From assembly GCA_025924315.1 (NCBI GenBank), contig JAICIO010000024.1, forward strand, positions 1 to 63,740: a stretch of DNA of 63,740 nucleotides. The letters run 5' to 3'. The stretch is from Phycisphaerae bacterium. Lineage in GTDB: Bacteria; Planctomycetota; Phycisphaerae; Tepidisphaerales; Tepidisphaeraceae. Positions 32,926 to 40,535 of the stretch are shown here, piece by piece. The position numbers and the translations under genes were made by a program. Each line of letters starts with the position of its first letter. Position 1 is the stretch's first letter. The notes under the pieces are model-generated. The model was not told the DNA's origin, did no database searches, and saw only the letters and a program-made list of their open reading frames with translations.

Positions 32926-35805
32926 ATGAACCACAGTTTTATCCGCGGATGTGTAGGAGTTCTGGTTGCGACGGGTCTATGGGTCGGCACGGCACACGCG
33001 GCCGACAAGCCGGGCGTGACGCTGTTTGACGGCAAGAGCACGGACGGCTGGAAGCAATGCGGCCCGGGCCACTTCACGCTGCACGACGGCGTGCTCACCA
33101 GCGACGGCGGGATGGGGCTGTTCTGGAACCAGAAGGACTTTTCCGATTTCGAGCTGACGCTCGACTTCAAAGTCGCGCACAAGAGCGATAACTCCGGCGT
33201 GTTCGTACGCTTCACGGATCCGAAGGACGATCCCGGGATCGCAATCCGTGAAGGGTATGAGATCCAGATCTGCGATACCGAAGAAGGCAATCCGACCGGC
33301 TCGATCTACAGCCATCAGAAATCGACCGAGATCGCGACGAAGCCTGTCGGCGAGTGGAATCATTACGACATTAAAGTTGTCGGCCAGAAGTACACCGTGA
33401 AACTCAACGGCAAGGTGGTGAACGAGTTCACCGGCAACCGGTCGCTGCACGGTCACATCGGCATCCAGAATCACAACACCGGTTCGGAAGTGAGCTTCCG
33501 CAACATTAAGGTGGTCGATCTCGATAAGAAGGCCGACGCCGAAAAGGCCGCGGCGGCGAAGAAGGCCAACAAGGACGCGCATCCGTGGGAAAAGATGCAG
33601 TATGGCTCGTTCATCGGTGCGACGATCGCGGCGCCGTGGCCGGCGGAGAACTGGGCGAACAAGGGTTTCGCGCTCCGCCTTGGCGACAAGCAGGACGCCG
33701 CCGTTTGCTTCGATGAAGATCTGCTTCGTTACTCGGTCGGTTGGACCGGCGATTATCTCAACTGGACGAACGTCGTGTTCGACCAGAGTCACGGCACGAT
33801 GCTTTCAGTCAAGGGCAAAGAAGTCTTCGGCACCAAGCCGCTCGCGGGTGTGGGTACTTCGACCGATCTGAAAGATCCGCGTCCGCAGCCGTATGGCCCG
33901 ATGCCGGAATCGCACGGCAAATTCAAAGGCCTCTACCGCAACGGCAACGACGTCGTCTTCGAATACACGATTGACGGCATGGACGTGCTGGAGCATCCGA
34001 CGATCCGCAAGGATGGCGAGACGACGATCTTCAGCCGCGCGATTGAGGCGGCGCCGTCGAAGAATCCCTTCGTGATTCGGGTCGCGGACATTCCGGAAGA
34101 AGTCGCGCCGACGACTCAGCCCACTCCGCTGCAAGCCGCCGCGATGAAGATGAAGAAGCCGGGCGTCGCTGTCGCGGGCGCTCCGGATGGCACGAAGACC
34201 GAAACGGTGGATGGCGCGATTCTCGTGACCATTCCGCCGCACGATCAACCGGCGATTTTCGAAATTGCACTGAGCCCTTCGGAAGATGCTAAGCCGCAAG
34301 CGGTGAAGCCCGACAAGTCGCTTCACGCGCTCTGCAAGGGCGGACCGGCGCACTGGACGCAGCCGGTTGAAACCAAGGCCACGCTCGGCACCGGCGACGG
34401 CGCATACGTTGTCGATACCGTCGAGATCCCGTTTGAAAACCCCTACAACTCGTGGATGCGTTTCGGCGGATTTGATTTCTTCTCCGACGGACGCGTCGCC
34501 GTCAGCACCTGGAGCGGCGATGTCTGGATCGTTTCTGGCCTCGATGATCCGAAACTTTCGAAGCCGATCACGTGGAAACGCTTCGCGACCGGCCTCTTCC
34601 AACCGTTGGGCGTAAAGGTCGTCAACGACCAGCTCTTCGTGAATTGCCGCGACGCGCTGTATCGCCTGAACGATCTGAACGGCGATGGCGAGGCAGATTT
34701 CTACGAAGCGTACAACAACGACGTGATGGTCGCGCGCAGCTTCCATGAATTCGCGCTCGACCTGCAAACCGATTCGAAAGGCAACTTCTACTTCGCGAAG
34801 GCCGGCGCGGTGAACCCGGGCGGACGTGGCTGGGAACGCACGACGCCGCACAACGGCATCATCGCCAAGATCTCAGCCGATGGTAAGAAGTTCGAAGTCT
34901 TCGCCACCGGCGTTCGCGCGCCAAACGGCATGGGGATCGGTCCGCACGACGAGATCACCAACAGCGACAACGAAGGCACGTGGACGCCGGCTTGCCGACT
35001 GAACTGGGTCGTGAAGGATGAATTCCTCGGCGTGGTGGATCTCGCCCATCGCACGCCTCCGCCGACGGATTACGATCGGCCGATCTGCTGGTTCCCGATG
35101 AGCGTGGACAATTCCTCCGGCGGACAGGTGTGGGACACCAGCGACACGTGGGGCCCGTTTAAGGACGAAATGCTGCACACGTCGTACGGCAAATGCTCGC
35201 TGTTCAAAGTGCTGCTCGACAAAGTCGATGGCCAGATCCAGGGCGGCGTGGTGCGCTTCCCGCTCGAGTTCGATTCCGGCATCGATCGCGGACGCTTCAG
35301 CCCGATCGACCATCAGCTATGGGTGACGGGCCTTCGTGCATGGCAGACGAACGCCGCCAAGGACGCGTGCCTCCAGCGTGTGCGCTACACCGGTAAGAAG
35401 GTCTACATGCCCGACCAGATGCACCTCGTGCCGGGTGGCATCGCGATCACCTTCCTTCAGCCGCTCGATCCGAAAGTCGCGACCGACGCCGACAACTGGA
35501 ATGTCGAGCAGTGGAACTACAAGTGGTCGAACGCCTACGGCTCGGACGAGTACAGCGTCGCCGACCCGACGAAGAAGGAGCACGATCCGGTCGATGTGAA
35601 GTCGGTTTCGATCTCGGATGATCACAAGACCGTGACGCTGAAGATCGATGATCTCAAGCCGGTCATGCAGATGAAGATCGACTACAACATCAAGGCCCAG
35701 GACGGCACGAAGATCGAGAGCTTCATCACGAACACGATCAACAAAGTGCCCGGCCAAAACGGCGTCGCCAAGAGCGGCTCCGCGACGCAGGCTTCCGCCA
35801 AGTAA
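32926..35805 (+). CDS. Multidomain secreted DUF1080 / beta-propeller protein
   Basis: A 959-residue exported protein starting at ATG 32926 (MNHSFIRGCVGVLVATGLWV). Residues about 28-200 are a DUF1080 domain (VTLFDGKSTDGWKQCGPGHF, NSGVFVRFTDP, GHIGIQNHNTGSEVSFRNI). About 225-470 is a beta-rich module (PWEKMQYGSFIGATI, YSVGWTGDYLNWTN) found next to such domains in planctomycetes. About 490-820 is a glucose/sorbosone-dehydrogenase-like propeller (MRFGGFDFFSDGRVAVSTWS, LFVNCRDALYRLNDLNGDGE). The C-terminus is an immunoglobulin-like module. Together it looks like an exported sugar-processing protein; a redox role for the propeller would fit the cytochrome gene 5 kb on. A perfect hairpin follows the stop. 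Confidence 0.85.
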   Translation: MNHSFIRGCVGVLVATGLWVGTAHAADKPGVTLFDGKSTDGWKQCGPGHFTLHDGVLTSDGGMGLFWNQKDFSDFELTLDFKVAHKSDNSGVFVRFTDPKDDPGIAIREGYEIQICDTEEGNPTGSIYSHQKSTEIATKPVGEWNHYDIKVVGQKYTVKLNGKVVNEFTGNRSLHGHIGIQNHNTGSEVSFRNIKVVDLDKKADAEKAAAAKKANKDAHPWEKMQYGSFIGATIAAPWPAENWANKGFALRLGDKQDAAVCFDEDLLRYSVGWTGDYLNWTNVVFDQSHGTMLSVKGKEVFGTKPLAGVGTSTDLKDPRPQPYGPMPESHGKFKGLYRNGNDVVFEYTIDGMDVLEHPTIRKDGETTIFSRAIEAAPSKNPFVIRVADIPEEVAPTTQPTPLQAAAMKMKKPGVAVAGAPDGTKTETVDGAILVTIPPHDQPAIFEIALSPSEDAKPQAVKPDKSLHALCKGGPAHWTQPVETKATLGTGDGAYVVDTVEIPFENPYNSWMRFGGFDFFSDGRVAVSTWSGDVWIVSGLDDPKLSKPITWKRFATGLFQPLGVKVVNDQLFVNCRDALYRLNDLNGDGEADFYEAYNNDVMVARSFHEFALDLQTDSKGNFYFAKAGAVNPGGRGWERTTPHNGIIAKISADGKKFEVFATGVRAPNGMGIGPHDEITNSDNEGTWTPACRLNWVVKDEFLGVVDLAHRTPPPTDYDRPICWFPMSVDNSSGGQVWDTSDTWGPFKDEMLHTSYGKCSLFKVLLDKVDGQIQGGVVRFPLEFDSGIDRGRFSPIDHQLWVTGLRAWQTNAAKDACLQRVRYTGKKVYMPDQMHLVPGGIAITFLQPLDPKVATDADNWNVEQWNYKWSNAYGSDEYSVADPTKKEHDPVDVKSVSISDDHKTVTLKIDDLKPVMQMKIDYNIKAQDGTKIESFITNTINKVPGQNGVAKSGSATQASAK

Positions 35806-35822
35806 ATTCGTCCTCGTAAAAC

Positions 35823-35860
35823 CAACGCGACCCGACTGAGTTTTCAGTCGGGTCGCGTTG
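35823..35860 (+). terminator. Candidate terminator after the DUF1080/propeller gene
   Basis: A perfect 17-base stem (35823-35839 with 35844-35860, CAACGCGACCCGACTGA) with a four-base GTTT loop, 18 bases after the stop codon. There is no T run behind it, so termination efficiency is uncertain. Confidence 0.75.
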
Positions 35861-35898
35861 CGCTTCATCAGAGGGCGGGGTTGTTGCGCGGGCACGTT

Positions 35899-35950
35899 GG
35901 GACCCCGTGTGCGCGATGTTGGCGTGCTATTTCGGCGTCGAGTCAGGGCA
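35899..35950 (-). repeat. Inter-gene module R1 of the small-gene island (partial)
   Basis: The plus strand shows GACCCCGTGTGCGCG (35901-35915) and, 24 bases on, GTCGAGTCA. The same two words in the same order occur in module R2 (37061-37090). It lies just beyond the stop of the broken small gene at 35977, as R2 and R3 lie just beyond stops. Confidence 0.5.
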
Positions 35951-35976
35951 GCATGACGAACTATCGCTTGTTCGCA

Positions 35977-36170
35977 TTATCGAGGAAGGTGCGCCAAATA
36001 CTCAGCGAAGTACCGCTTCCGCACCTTCTTTCCGTCCTCGCTGAGATAATAGTTGTAGCGCCAGTCCTTGCTGTGCCACATCACGTGACGCACCTCGCCA
36101 ACGTGCGGACCGCGACGCGGTCACCCACGGAGAACTCGGGGGTTCGGAGGTTCGTATCAAAAGGCCTCAT
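35977..36170 (-). pseudogene. Short frameshifted gene of unknown family
   Basis: From ATG 36170 the frame reads MRPFDTNLRTPEFSVGDRVA and stops soon after. A shift to the neighbouring frame at about 36100-36115 continues as GPHVGEVRHVMWHSKDWRYN then YYLSEDGKKVRKRYFAEYLA to a TAA at 35977. The joined product, about 63 residues, is a plausible small beta-barrel-like protein (GDRV...GEV...). The span of 194 bases is not a multiple of three, so one indel is needed to join the halves. ATG 36170 follows the stop of the next upstream gene by 11 bases. A sequencing error would look the same. Confidence 0.5.
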
Positions 36171-36181
36171 TGCGCCAGACA

Positions 36182-36640
36182 CTACGGAAGGTCATTCCTT
36201 CGAGCAACGACCCGTTGCGTCCACGGAGTTTGCGATCGGTCTGGTAGACCCGCTAGAATTTCGAGCAGCTCGTCCGGCGACAACTGGTAGATCGACGTTG
36301 TCAGTTCAATTCCAAAACTTTTCAAAGGAGCTGGCGGCGATATCTCTCTTACGTGGTGCAGCATTAGAGTTGATGGTACGCTGGTAAGCTGGCCTGTTGA
36401 TGTGTCGTTCTCTCGATTCGATGAGATTCGGCTTCCTTCCGGAACGTGTTCGAGCCGCTCGCTACGAAACCTCCCGTATAGGTTGAGGGTCTTGTCCGCG
36501 CCGCTATGCAAAAACACCGGATCACCGACCGCTACATCGGGAAGCGGGACGAAGGGAATTGCAAGAATGGTCTCAACCGAACGGGAATGATCTCGAAAGA
36601 ACTGATCACTCCGGATATTGATGATAAAACCTTTGTACAT
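36182..36640 (-). CDS. Unrecognised 152-residue protein in the small-gene island
   Basis: An ORF from ATG 36640 (MYKGFIINIRSDQFFRDHSR) with a believable globular composition: a beta-rich first half (ILAIPFVPLPDVAVGDPVFL) and a C-terminal segment (SFGIELTTSIYQLSPDELLE) that looks like a helix after a strand. No signal peptide, no membrane segment and no family recognised. Base composition is clearly less GC-rich than the flanking operons, so this stretch looks acquired. The downstream broken gene begins 11 bases after its stop. No plus-strand ORF of comparable quality covers it. Confidence 0.55.
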   Translation of the reverse strand: MYKGFIINIRSDQFFRDHSRSVETILAIPFVPLPDVAVGDPVFLHSGADKTLNLYGRFRSERLEHVPEGSRISSNRENDTSTGQLTSVPSTLMLHHVREISPPAPLKSFGIELTTSIYQLSPDELLEILAGLPDRSQTPWTQRVVARRNDLP

Positions 36641-36710
36641 CTCGATCGGTCGAAAGGTGCAACGTGCTTCTGCTTTATACCCGCCGTCATGGGCCTCCGC
36701 GCCCTGTGAT

Positions 36711-37007
36711 TTAGCGCTCCGGGTCGAAGAGCCGGTCGTAAAACTCCACGGCGCCGACTTGCATGCCTTTGAGGACGTCGATCACGAGGTTTCCTTCGAC
36801 GGGGTCTTTCAACCAGAGGCTCGCGTCGAACTGCCATTCCGCTGCGGGTTTATTGGCGTCTGTTGGATCGACGAAGTGGATAACGAACCTCGTTTGCTTC
36901 ACAACGGTCTTGCAACAGCGGAATGCGTCCGCCAGCCACGGTTTATCTGCGTGCTGATGCGTCGCGAGCGCGACAAGCCAATCCGGGTTGTACGGTTCGG
37001 ACCGCAT
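36711..37007 (-). CDS. Unrecognised 98-residue protein in the small-gene island
   Basis: The start is ATG 37007 (MRSEPYNPDWLVALATHQHA). A longer frame to 37091 would include the inter-gene module R2. The product reads as a compact alpha/beta protein: KPWLADAFRCCKTVVKQTRF, VIHFVDPTDANKPAAEWQFD, SLWLKDPVEGNLVIDVLKGM, then EFYDRLFDPER. It has no export signal and no known family. Such size and setting would suit an immunity or antitoxin-like cassette, but there is no specific evidence. Module R2 lies about 24 bases upstream of the start. Confidence 0.6.
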   Translation of the reverse strand: MRSEPYNPDWLVALATHQHADKPWLADAFRCCKTVVKQTRFVIHFVDPTDANKPAAEWQFDASLWLKDPVEGNLVIDVLKGMQVGAVEFYDRLFDPER

Positions 37008-37030
37008 AGACAGCCACGATATTACCAGAA

Positions 37031-37095
37031 GTCGGAGGTGGCGAATCGCCCGACTGTTCAGACCCCGTGCGCGTATTCTGGGCCGAGTCATTTCG
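37031..37095 (-). repeat. Inter-gene module R2 of the small-gene island (most complete copy)
   Basis: On the plus strand it runs GTCGGAGGTGGCGAATCGCC (37031-37050), CGACTGTTCA, GACCCCGTGCGCG (37061-37073), and GCCGAGTCA. Read on the minus strand, the gene-proximal part folds as AGTCGG ... CCGACT with an inner GGCGA/TCGCC pair. It separates the amber-broken gene from the 98-residue gene. Confidence 0.55.
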
Positions 37096-37122
37096 AGAGC
37101 GAATTGGCGAGCCGCATAATCG

Positions 37123-37545
37123 TTAGTCTTCGCCCATGAAAGCCAATATCAAAGACGTTTGCGAATCGGATACGAGCAATACTTCACTGAAGGTCCAATC
37201 CGACAACGGGAATTTGTTGAGAGCGAAGGTTGGATTGGTGAACGCGCCAATGATTCTCATTGTCCTCTCGACCGCGTCATCATGTTTCAAGCACTCTGCG
37301 GAGCTAAACACAATGTTGCGCTCTAGGCGCGTTACAAGGTACTTAACGGCAGAATCATGTGCGAGAAGCTTCTATCGATGCAGCGGGTGCCTCAGCGGAT
37401 GGTGACGTCGCGCTGTGTAGCTGCGCAATCTCGAGTCTAGCATTTCAGGACTCATCGCTTGCGTGCGGGGTACTGCCACGTCAATATCCCATTCGAACGC
37501 TTCCGGATAATCGCGTTCGAGTCTGACAAATTCTTCAGTGTCCAC
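37123..37545 (-). pseudogene. Small gene interrupted by an in-frame TAG
   Basis: From GTG 37545 the frame reads VDTEEFVRLERDYPEAFEWD, then DIDVAVPRTQ and on to HPLHR, and meets TAG at 37372-37374. The very same frame continues open for another 82 codons (KLLAHDSAVKYLVTRLERNI ... SLILAFMGED) to TAA at 37123. Either a roughly 140-residue gene carries a nonsense mutation, or two short ORFs abut by chance. The second part contains an internal ATG at 37311. Composition is poorer in GC than the neighbours. No family recognised. Confidence 0.45.
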
Positions 37546-37573
37546 GGTGATAGTTTAATCGAGAATTGTGGAA

Positions 37574-37615
37574 GGTCGGAGGTGGCGGATCACCGGTCTA
37601 TTGCGACCCCGTGCA
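37574..37615 (-). repeat. Inter-gene module R3 of the small-gene island
   Basis: GGTCGGAGGTGGCGGATCAC, CGGTCTATTGC, GACCCCGTGC on the plus strand: the same order of words as R2. It starts 5 bases beyond the stop of the 96-residue gene and ends about 28 bases before the GTG of the amber-broken gene (minus-strand reading). Confidence 0.55.
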
Positions 37616-37619
37616 GAGG

Positions 37620-37910
37620 CTACTTGGGGGCAGGTTTCGACGACGATGTGCTGCTTGAGCCTTCTTCCGGCGACTCAGTCAGAACAGACAGATGGATGCG
37701 GGACCTCACTTCGTCGAGTTCGCGCATACTAGCTTCAATGTCTCGTTGAACTCGCCACTCCTCAATCGTCGCGCTCAAACGAGCGACCGACACCGCCCCA
37801 ACGATCACGCTCGGAAGCGCGATCAGAACGATCAATCGGGCTTTACGCCGGCGATTGCGGGAACGCTCATCCGATGACAGTGCGGATTGATAAGTCAGTT
37901 TCAACGGCAT
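37620..37910 (-). CDS. Small single-pass membrane protein, 96 residues
   Basis: The start is ATG 37910 (MPLKLTYQSALSSDERSRNR). A basic cytoplasmic segment is followed by one membrane helix (about 26-46, LIVLIALPSVIVGAVSVARL), then a charged helix able to form a coiled coil (SATIEEWRVQRDIEASMREL) and a Ser-rich tail. No family recognised. Its stop is 5 bases from module R3 and its start is about 30 bases from module R4, so it sits like a cassette between two copies of the module. It could be a small regulator or anchor. Confidence 0.6.
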   Translation of the reverse strand: MPLKLTYQSALSSDERSRNRRRKARLIVLIALPSVIVGAVSVARLSATIEEWRVQRDIEASMRELDEVRSRIHLSVLTESPEEGSSSTSSSKPAPK

Positions 37911-37939
37911 TGGTCCGCTAATTGTTCGTGAGGTCCAGC

Positions 37940-37982
37940 GGTCGGAGGTGGCGAAACACCGGCGCGGTTCGAACCTCCGACT
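37940..37982 (-). repeat. Inter-gene module R4 with perfect 8-base palindromic ends
   Basis: GTCGGAGG (37941-37948) pairs with CCTCCGAC (37974-37981) around GGCGAAACACCGGCG and GGTTCGAACC. The first 20 bases match R2 and R3; the distal GACCCCGTG word is missing. It lies upstream of the 96-residue gene. Confidence 0.55.
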
Positions 37983-38081
37983 TGCGTCGGGGTTACGGGG
38001 CGGGCGCAAAGCGCGGCGCTAGACATTCAACGACGCGACCCGCGCTGGAGCTCGTTGCCAATCCGGCTGATGCAGACGCGG

Positions 38082-38927
38082 TCACCGGCGGGTGAAATCG
38101 CCCCACGTGGCGTGCACTGCCGTCAGGCCAACCAGCGCGGCCGTTTCCGCTCGCAGCACGCGTCCGCCCAGCACCCATGGTCGGGCGTGCGCCGACAGCT
38201 TCTGCCGCTCATCGTCAGAGAACCCGCCCTCTGGGCCGACAAACAGCGCGATCCGCTTCGGGCCCTCGCCTGGCGGCGGAAGCGATTCGCTGCGATCATC
38301 CAGGAAAAATCGCAAGTCTGTCGCCGCCAGCAACGGCGACGCCAGAAATACGTCGAGTCCCTGCGGCTCCAGCAGATGCGGCAGCGACGATCGACGGCAT
38401 TGTTTCGCCGCCCGCGCGATGTGTCCCGCCCACGCGTGCGGCTGCTCGGCGCGCAAATCGTCCGCCTGCACCGAGTGCTCCGTCAGCAGCGGCACGATCC
38501 GCCGCACACCCAGTTCCGTCGCCTTTTGCATCACGAACTGCATGCGCTGTCGCGCCAGGACCGCGCATGCCAGGACGATGTCCACGCTCGACTCCGGAGA
38601 CAGATTCATCCGCTCGTACGCCACCGCCACTCCGCCGCGATCGTCGCATTCCTTCACGCTTGCCCGGAAGTACACGCCGGTCGCGTCGCGGAGCGTGAAC
38701 GCCTCCGTCTCGTTGATCTCTCGCATCCGCAAGCGCTTGGCCAGCCCGCGGTCGAACCGGAACGACTTATCGAGCACCAGCGGAGTCCCCAGCGCCAGCG
38801 CCTCATCGCCGGCCGCGGCGAAGGGCGTCGCGCTCTGCGCTGACGCTGCTCGCGCCGGCGTCGCGCCGTGCGATCGCAGGCGTGGGCGATCGGGTTGCGG
38901 TGGTGTTCTCTTACTGTGCGTGGCCAT
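38082..38927 (-). CDS. rsmE: 16S rRNA m3U1498 methyltransferase
   Basis: RsmE methylates U1498 of 16S rRNA with S-adenosylmethionine. It belongs to the SPOUT class, and the trefoil-knot signatures are present: FVGPEGGFSDDER and LGGRVLRAETAALVGLTAVH at the C-terminus, with RMQFVMQKATELGVRRIVPL in the middle. I use ATG 38927 (MATHSKRTPPQPDRPRLRSH), giving 281 residues; the N-terminal 55 residues are a low-complexity extension and the PUA-like part that follows (KRLRMREINETEAFTLRDAT) lacks the usual HxxVLR motif. The start is 5 bases after the stop of the GH79-like gene, so they are likely co-transcribed. The downstream side is the small-gene island. Confidence 0.92.
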   Translation of the reverse strand: MATHSKRTPPQPDRPRLRSHGATPARAASAQSATPFAAAGDEALALGTPLVLDKSFRFDRGLAKRLRMREINETEAFTLRDATGVYFRASVKECDDRGGVAVAYERMNLSPESSVDIVLACAVLARQRMQFVMQKATELGVRRIVPLLTEHSVQADDLRAEQPHAWAGHIARAAKQCRRSSLPHLLEPQGLDVFLASPLLAATDLRFFLDDRSESLPPPGEGPKRIALFVGPEGGFSDDERQKLSAHARPWVLGGRVLRAETAALVGLTAVHATWGDFTRR

Positions 38928-38932
38928 GACTC

Positions 38933-40441
38933 TCACTGACTGGTGGCGAGGCGCAGCACCACCGCGGATGCAGGTTTGACTGTAACCGTCAGCACGCCGT
39001 CGCCAGCTGCGACCTCGTGCCACTTAGCTTTCCATGCGCCGTTCGGATCGATCTCCGCGCCGCCGAGCGTAACGCCGATTCTCGCGGAGATATCCCCGGT
39101 CGCCTGCTCCATCGCGATCGAATGCCAATGCGCTTTCGTTGATGCGCCTTTGATCGAGACGGTGGCGGTGCGTGCGTCGAGGCCGTAACTTTTGTTGAGC
39201 AGCATCACCGACTCTCCGCCGTCATCTGATTGGAAGGCGTAGGCGGTAAAGTCCATGTCATCCGCGCCATCGATTTTCACATCCATCGTCTTGCCGCGCG
39301 CAGCCTGCGAGAACGCGAGCATGCCGTACGAAACCGGTCGCATCTCGAACGTCTTTCCATCCAGCTGATGGATGAAGACGGCATAGTTCGCGACCATCAC
39401 CGGGAAACCGTTGACCGTATCGCCCGTGTGAAAGTTCAGCCCCTGGATGTGGTGCGCCGCCCACCAGTTGAGGTAATCGAGCACCCACAGGCTGCTCGCG
39501 TAAGCGTCCGAGCAATCTTTCGCGCCGCCGCGGAAACAGCTGTTCGTTTCGTCCATTCGAAACGGAATGTTCTTCTCCTGGAGCGGTTTGACGATCCCAT
39601 CATAAATGCGCTGATAGACGGTGTGCGTTTCGTTTGAAACGAAGCGGGCGCGCGTGCCGGGCAGATCCTTTTCGGCTTCGCGGCCGTTGGCCAACGGGTA
39701 GTTGTGCGTCGTGACCATCTTCAAATGCCCGCCGGGCGCAAATTCATCTGCAAACTCGAGCGAATAGATCTTTCGCGACGTCACTGGCCCTTCAAATTTC
39801 GCCTCAGGAACGGCCTTGAGAATCGCTTCGTAAATCGGCTTCCACGCATCGCGATATGGCCCGTAGGTCTTGAAGTAAAAGTCCGGCTCGTTGCCGATGG
39901 CGAAGCAATCGAGCGTGTCCGCATAATTCTTATCGATGTACTCCGCGAGCCGCGCCGCGTTGGCCGGGTCGCCTTTCTTAAGGCGGAAAGAGTAAATGAC
40001 TTTGCAGCCGGCCTTTCGCGCAAAGTTGAACAGTTGATCGATCTCCTTGATGTCCGGCACGGCAACGCGCGGATCGTCCACCGCATTGGCGCCGACGCGC
40101 AGACTCTTGATTCCAAGCGTCTGGAAGACGCGCACGAGATTTTCATCCCCGGCGTCGAAATAGTATTTGCCATTCTCCGGCAACAGCGTCCGCATCTCAT
40201 AACTGAGCCCGAGAAACTGCGGTGCCAGTTCCGGCGCGTCCGGGGACGGAGATAAGGTGACCGTAATCCGCGTTTCGGCGGCCTGTGTTGTCGGCATTTT
40301 GGTGTGGCGCGCCGTGGTCGTCGGGGCGTGCTGTGTTGTAGTGACCGGCGCAGTGGCCTGCGCGAAGGCCGATGAGGCAGCGAGCAATAGGCATGTGCAA
40401 AGTGACCGGCGGAGTGTGCGAAACCTGATTTGATCGATCAT
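38933..40441 (-). CDS. Secreted GH79-like glycoside hydrolase (heparanase/glucuronidase clan A)
   Basis: A 502-residue exported enzyme, start ATG 40441 (MIDQIRFRTLRRSLCTCLLL). A Thr-rich linker (TTQHAPTTTARHTK) is followed by a TIM barrel with clan-A residues: acid/base Glu185 in FAIGNEPDFYF and nucleophile Glu298 in FRMDETNSC. The order FLGLSYEMRTLLPENGKYYF, GANAVDDPRV, NFHTGDTVNGFPVM and the C-terminal beta sandwich fit GH79 (beta-glucuronidase/heparanase). A substrate containing uronic acid would agree with the lyase-like gene at 25 kb. It is transcribed divergently from the cytochrome gene, 94 bases away. Confidence 0.82.
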   Translation of the reverse strand: MIDQIRFRTLRRSLCTCLLLAASSAFAQATAPVTTTQHAPTTTARHTKMPTTQAAETRITVTLSPSPDAPELAPQFLGLSYEMRTLLPENGKYYFDAGDENLVRVFQTLGIKSLRVGANAVDDPRVAVPDIKEIDQLFNFARKAGCKVIYSFRLKKGDPANAARLAEYIDKNYADTLDCFAIGNEPDFYFKTYGPYRDAWKPIYEAILKAVPEAKFEGPVTSRKIYSLEFADEFAPGGHLKMVTTHNYPLANGREAEKDLPGTRARFVSNETHTVYQRIYDGIVKPLQEKNIPFRMDETNSCFRGGAKDCSDAYASSLWVLDYLNWWAAHHIQGLNFHTGDTVNGFPVMVANYAVFIHQLDGKTFEMRPVSYGMLAFSQAARGKTMDVKIDGADDMDFTAYAFQSDDGGESVMLLNKSYGLDARTATVSIKGASTKAHWHSIAMEQATGDISARIGVTLGGAEIDPNGAWKAKWHEVAAGDGVLTVTVKPASAVVLRLATSQ

Positions 40442-40535
40442 GGCGAAGAGGTGACTTGGCGAGGCAGCCTTTGTCAAGCAGCGGCGGGAATCACGCATTG
40501 ATCGCCGGCCCGATTCCTGCCAGAATTCTCCTCCG

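Noticed and set aside
37136-37405. An 89-codon plus-strand ORF in the small-gene island
   Set aside because: It is antisense to the amber-split minus-strand frame, has a Cys/Ser-rich random-looking end and lacks a ribosome binding site; it remains possible but weaker.
36182-37910. Toxin-immunity assignment for the small genes
   Set aside because: Size and setting are suggestive but no toxin, immunity family or motif is visible.
37960-38000. tRNA-like GGTTCGAACC
   Set aside because: No acceptor, D or anticodon arms can be drawn around it and the flanking bases do not form a T stem; it is the loop of module R4.
35861-38081. A classical integron cassette array
   Set aside because: No integrase gene and no clear RYYYAAC/GTTRRRY pairs were found, so I report it only as cassette-like.
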